This document shows positions 12,384 to 14,371 of a stretch of DNA of 14,371 bases, piece after piece. Position 1 is the stretch's first letter; each line of letters starts with the position of its first letter. The stretch covers positions 1 through 14,371 of the forward strand of contig JBFELL010000069.1 of assembly GCA_041552135.1 (NCBI GenBank), read 5' to 3'. A program made the translations under genes and the position numbers. The notes below the pieces were generated by a model, which made no database searches, was not told the DNA's origin, and was given only the letters and a program-made list of their open reading frames with translations. This stretch comes from SZUA-186 sp041552135. Lineage in GTDB: Bacteria > Pseudomonadota > Gammaproteobacteria > UBA9214.

Positions 12384-12695
12384 CTAGTTGGATCGCCTGC
12401 CGGTATGGTAGACGCCGTCACTGTACCCGGTAAAAAATTCATCGACCAGCGGATGGCGCACGGGTGCAGGCGACTGGTCGACGGCAAGGTTGCGCTCGGC
12501 GACATAGGTTTCATGCCCGGCATCATGCACCAGCACGCGGTACCATGGCTCATCCTTTGGCGGCCGGCTTCTGGCAACCTGCTCATACCACTCGTCCGTC
12601 CCCTGAAACACCGGATCGACATCGACAATGACACCACGGTAGTCAAACAGCCGGTGCTGGATACACTGCCCTATGGAAAATTTTGCCTTTTGCAT
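12384..12695 (-). CDS. hspQ: Heat shock protein HspQ (YccV-like)
   Basis: A 103-residue protein of the HspQ/YccV family. In E. coli it binds hemimethylated DNA, and it tunes protein quality control by acting as a specificity factor for Lon protease. Diagnostic segments are KFSIGQCIQHRLFDYRGVIVDVDPVF (5-30), PWYRVLVHDAGHETYVAERNL (50-70) and the late HPLVDEFF (81-88). Length matches the family. It is divergent from the SlyD-like gene across 144 bases and is followed by terB. No obvious heat-shock sigma32 promoter can be read upstream. Confidence 0.94.
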   Translation of the reverse strand: MQKAKFSIGQCIQHRLFDYRGVIVDVDPVFQGTDEWYEQVARSRPPKDEPWYRVLVHDAGHETYVAERNLAVDQSPAPVRHPLVDEFFTGYSDGVYHTGRRSN

Positions 12696-12722
12696 GTCCG
12701 GATGAGTCGATCAGTCTGCCGA

Positions 12723-12738
12723 CGGGACGGATGTCCCG
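12723..12738. promoter_or_regulatory. 6-bp dyad in the hspQ/slyD-like spacer
   Basis: CGGGAC and GTCCCG flank GGAT, 27 bases upstream of the hspQ ATG. It could be a small hairpin in the hspQ leader or a regulator site; short GC dyads like this are often incidental. Confidence 0.2.
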
Positions 12739-12784
12739 GTAGCTGTCACAATACGATGACCGGAGCCGGTGGCGCAGGTTCGCG

Positions 12785-12790
12785 TATAAT
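12785..12790 (+). promoter_or_regulatory. -10 box of the SlyD-like gene
   Basis: A consensus TATAAT lies 49 bases before ATG 12840 in a GC-rich spacer. No recognisable -35 box is found at 16-18 bases. The predicted leader is about 43 bases. Confidence 0.55.
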
Positions 12791-12839
12791 GATGCGCTGC
12801 ACGATTTCCCTGAATATTAAAGGTACTGGCCACCGCCTC

Positions 12840-13316
12840 ATGTCTGATTTACAGCATATCACCGATGGCAAGGTTGTCACCATGCAATACGCCCTGACCA
12901 GCGCACAGGGTGTCGTTGTCAGGGAAGCCAGCGGCGCACCGGTCAGCTACCTGCACGGCGCCGGCATCCTGTTCAGCAAGCTCGAACAGGCGCTGGCAAA
13001 GCACGCCGTTGGCGACATCGTGACCGTACGCCTGCTGCCGGATGATGCCTTTGGCAAGCGTGATATCGAGCTGCTGCACGAGGTCCCGGTGGACGATTTT
13101 CCGCCGGGCGAGGACATCCGGGTCGGCGGCAAGGTGACGGGCCACAACGAAAACGGCGACACGGTCGATTTCACGGTAACGGATATCCGGGACGGTATTG
13201 CCTACCTGGATGGGAATCATCCGCTGGCGGGACAGACGCTGGTGTTCGAGGTCGAGATCCAGGCCATCCGTGATGCCTCGGGCGAGGAACTGTCGCAGGG
13301 CAGGGTACTGGACTGA
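12840..13316 (+). CDS. SlyD-like FKBP-type peptidyl-prolyl cis-trans isomerase
   Basis: A 158-residue cytoplasmic folding helper that isomerises X-Pro bonds and binds unfolded chains. FKBP parts are GAPVSYLHGAGILFSKLEQAL (32-52) and DGNHPLAGQTLVFEVEIQAIRDA (124-146). The chaperone insert-in-flap domain lies between them (about 68-122), with DDAFGKRD (68-75) matching E. coli SlyD. The His/Cys-rich nickel-binding tail of E. coli SlyD is absent; the protein ends at GEELSQGRVLD. The open frame runs much further upstream but overlaps hspQ and terB. ATG 12840 keeps the first beta strand (KVVTMQYAL). It has no close ribosome-binding site; AAGG is 16 bases away. It converges on gspB with a 13-base gap and no hairpin. 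Confidence 0.93.
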   Translation: MSDLQHITDGKVVTMQYALTSAQGVVVREASGAPVSYLHGAGILFSKLEQALAKHAVGDIVTVRLLPDDAFGKRDIELLHEVPVDDFPPGEDIRVGGKVTGHNENGDTVDFTVTDIRDGIAYLDGNHPLAGQTLVFEVEIQAIRDASGEELSQGRVLD

Positions 13317-13329
13317 AGGGGCGACCCGT

Positions 13330-14034
13330 CTATTTGCGGTAGATGAAGCGGGTACCCTGGTGATACAGCTGGACACCGTCGGGCAGGATCTCCTCGATCA
13401 GCGCGCCGTTCGCCAGCGTATCGCCTTCACGGTGTTTCTTCAGCTCGATCAGCAGGAAACGACGTTGCGGATTGCTGTCATAGACATGCACATCGAGCCG
13501 CGGCAGATCAAAGCCGCTGCGAAATTCCAGTGACATATCATCCCAGTAAGGTACCCCGGTATCCGCGCCCGGTGACGCTGCCGGTTGCGCGGGCACGCTG
13601 ACGGACGCTTCCGGCACAGGCGACGGGGAAACCGGCGGCATACTCGCTAGCGGCTCCCGGACCACGGGTGGCACGACTGGCGGTGCCGGCGCGGCAACCG
13701 GGACCGGCTTGTTTAGCGCCACAGCCGGGGACGGCGCGCGGGGTGCCGGGCGCGACAGGACCACGGCCGGTGGCGGAGCCGGTGGTTCACTGACCGTCGC
13801 TTTCTCCGGCGGCGGGCTGACCTCGACGACAGGAACCGGCTCATTGCCCCCGTCGCGCAGCAGCAGTACCGCAAGCAGCAGTCCGTTGAACGCCAGGATG
13901 ACGCCCAGCGCCCAGATCCAGCGGCGGGATCGGCCCGTGGTGTGGGACGATTCATGCACTGCCTCCAGGTCAGGCACGCTGCCCGCCGAGCGTTCCTGGT
14001 CTGCCTTTCGGAGTGCCTCGAGGATATAGGACAT
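13330..14034 (-). CDS. gspB: Type II secretion assembly protein GspB (ExeB-like)
   Basis: A 234-residue inner-membrane protein that works with GspA to assemble the GspD secretin of the type II secretion system through peptidoglycan. The start MSYILEALRKADQERSAGSVP is characteristic, and ATG 14034 is chosen for it; 40 upstream in-frame residues overlap gspA. A transmembrane helix lies at about 38-59, a long Pro/Ala/Val-rich periplasmic spacer at about 63-165, and the C-terminal GspB domain at about 170-234, with FDLPRLDVHVYDSNPQRRF and a DGVQLYHQGTRF ending. It begins 10 bases after the gspA stop, forming an operon with it. Confidence 0.94.
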   Translation of the reverse strand: MSYILEALRKADQERSAGSVPDLEAVHESSHTTGRSRRWIWALGVILAFNGLLLAVLLLRDGGNEPVPVVEVSPPPEKATVSEPPAPPPAVVLSRPAPRAPSPAVALNKPVPVAAPAPPVVPPVVREPLASMPPVSPSPVPEASVSVPAQPAASPGADTGVPYWDDMSLEFRSGFDLPRLDVHVYDSNPQRRFLLIELKKHREGDTLANGALIEEILPDGVQLYHQGTRFIYRK

Positions 14035-14044
14035 GACTGCCTGC

Positions 14045-14371
14045 TCAGAAGGACTGCGCCAGCAGACGCGGAATGCCGGGGCTGGCTGACCTGGAATTGA
14101 GGTGGATAATCGTGTGCTTGCCGACAATGCCATCGGCCACCAGTCCCTGCTCACGCTGGAAGGCCAGCGTCTGCCGGTGCAGTTGCTGGTCGAAGTACAT
14201 CGGGTCCGCAGCCATCAGGCTGGTGCCCTGTATCAGGCCAAGCTGCTCGCGCAGCCATTGCACATCCGGCCAGCGCCCGCCTGCCTTCATATACATGGCA
14301 CCCGCCGGCGGCAGCTTCAGCAGCAGGACATAATCGCCGTACCAGTAGCGGTCTATCTCCGCCGTCGGCAA
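14045..14371 (-). CDS. gspA: Type II secretion ATPase GspA (ExeA-like), C-terminal part
   Basis: Only the last 108 residues are present; the frame is open to the right edge, so the true start is outside the window. GspA proteins carry an N-terminal AAA ATPase, a membrane helix and a periplasmic peptidoglycan-binding domain. What is seen here fits the end of that architecture: a peptidase-like stretch (WYGDYVLLLKLP) and then a PG_binding_1 domain with DVQWLREQLGL, FQREQGLVADGIVGKHTI near the C-terminus. The gspB gene directly downstream supports the call. The ATPase part cannot be checked. Confidence 0.9.
   Translation of the reverse strand: MPTAEIDRYWYGDYVLLLKLPPAGAMYMKAGGRWPDVQWLREQLGLIQGTSLMAADPMYFDQQLHRQTLAFQREQGLVADGIVGKHTIIHLNSRSASPGIPRLLAQSF

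Noticed and set aside
12147..12839. Upstream extension of the SlyD-like frame by about 230 residues.
   Set aside because: It runs antisense to hspQ and terB and precedes the promoter TATAAT; SlyD family proteins start near ATG 12840.

Overview
The window looks like chromosomal DNA from a GC-rich gammaproteobacterium. HspQ, a GspA/GspB (ExeA/ExeB) type II secretion pair, a SlyD-type FKBP, a Rieske ferredoxin and a DUF6763-like small protein together fit that class. A free-living, Chromatiales-like lineage is my guess rather than something the sequence proves. I see no phage, transposon, CRISPR array, rRNA or tRNA, and gene density is that of an ordinary chromosome.

Layout, left to right. Positions 1-245 hold the N-terminal third of ribulose-phosphate 3-epimerase on the minus strand. 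A 496-base divergent spacer carries a good sigma70-type promoter with a palindrome at its predicted start site. It serves a small acidic protein (742-1029), which is followed by an unrecognised 66-residue protein (1176-1376). From 5231 down to 1516 runs a tightly packed five-gene minus-strand operon: ketohexokinase-like PfkB kinase, Rieske [2Fe-2S] protein, BASS-family transporter, ABC ATPase and ABC-2 permease. Four of its five genes overlap or nearly touch a neighbour through coupled stop and start codons, and the kinase-Rieske gap is 5 bases.

The centre of the window is one giant minus-strand gene (5323-10401, 1692 codons). Its product joins two cyclic-nucleotide-binding-like domains, a rhodanese with an intact cysteine loop, about 860 residues of coiled coil, one transmembrane helix, a Pro/Lys-rich repeat linker and a C-terminal formylglycine-generating-enzyme (FGE)/SUMF1 fold. 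The FGE fold lacks both catalytic cysteines. The predicted topology is cytoplasmic sensor and rod, with the FGE-like head in the periplasm. This is the most unusual object here. A divergent NTF2-like gene starts upstream of it, and the shared spacer contains two perfect dyads.

The right part holds ordinary housekeeping genes: an HU-like DNA-binding protein with a lysine-rich N-terminal extension, its own promoter and a strong terminator; a minus-strand hspQ-terB pair; a divergent SlyD-like peptidyl-prolyl isomerase; and, converging on it, gspB plus the C-terminal part of gspA, which runs off the right edge.

Functional links are mostly inference. The five-gene operon looks like a sugar-phosphorylation, redox and transport unit of unknown substrate. 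The giant protein looks like an envelope-spanning signalling or scaffolding protein that could pass cytoplasmic nucleotide or sulfur/redox status to a periplasmic binding head.
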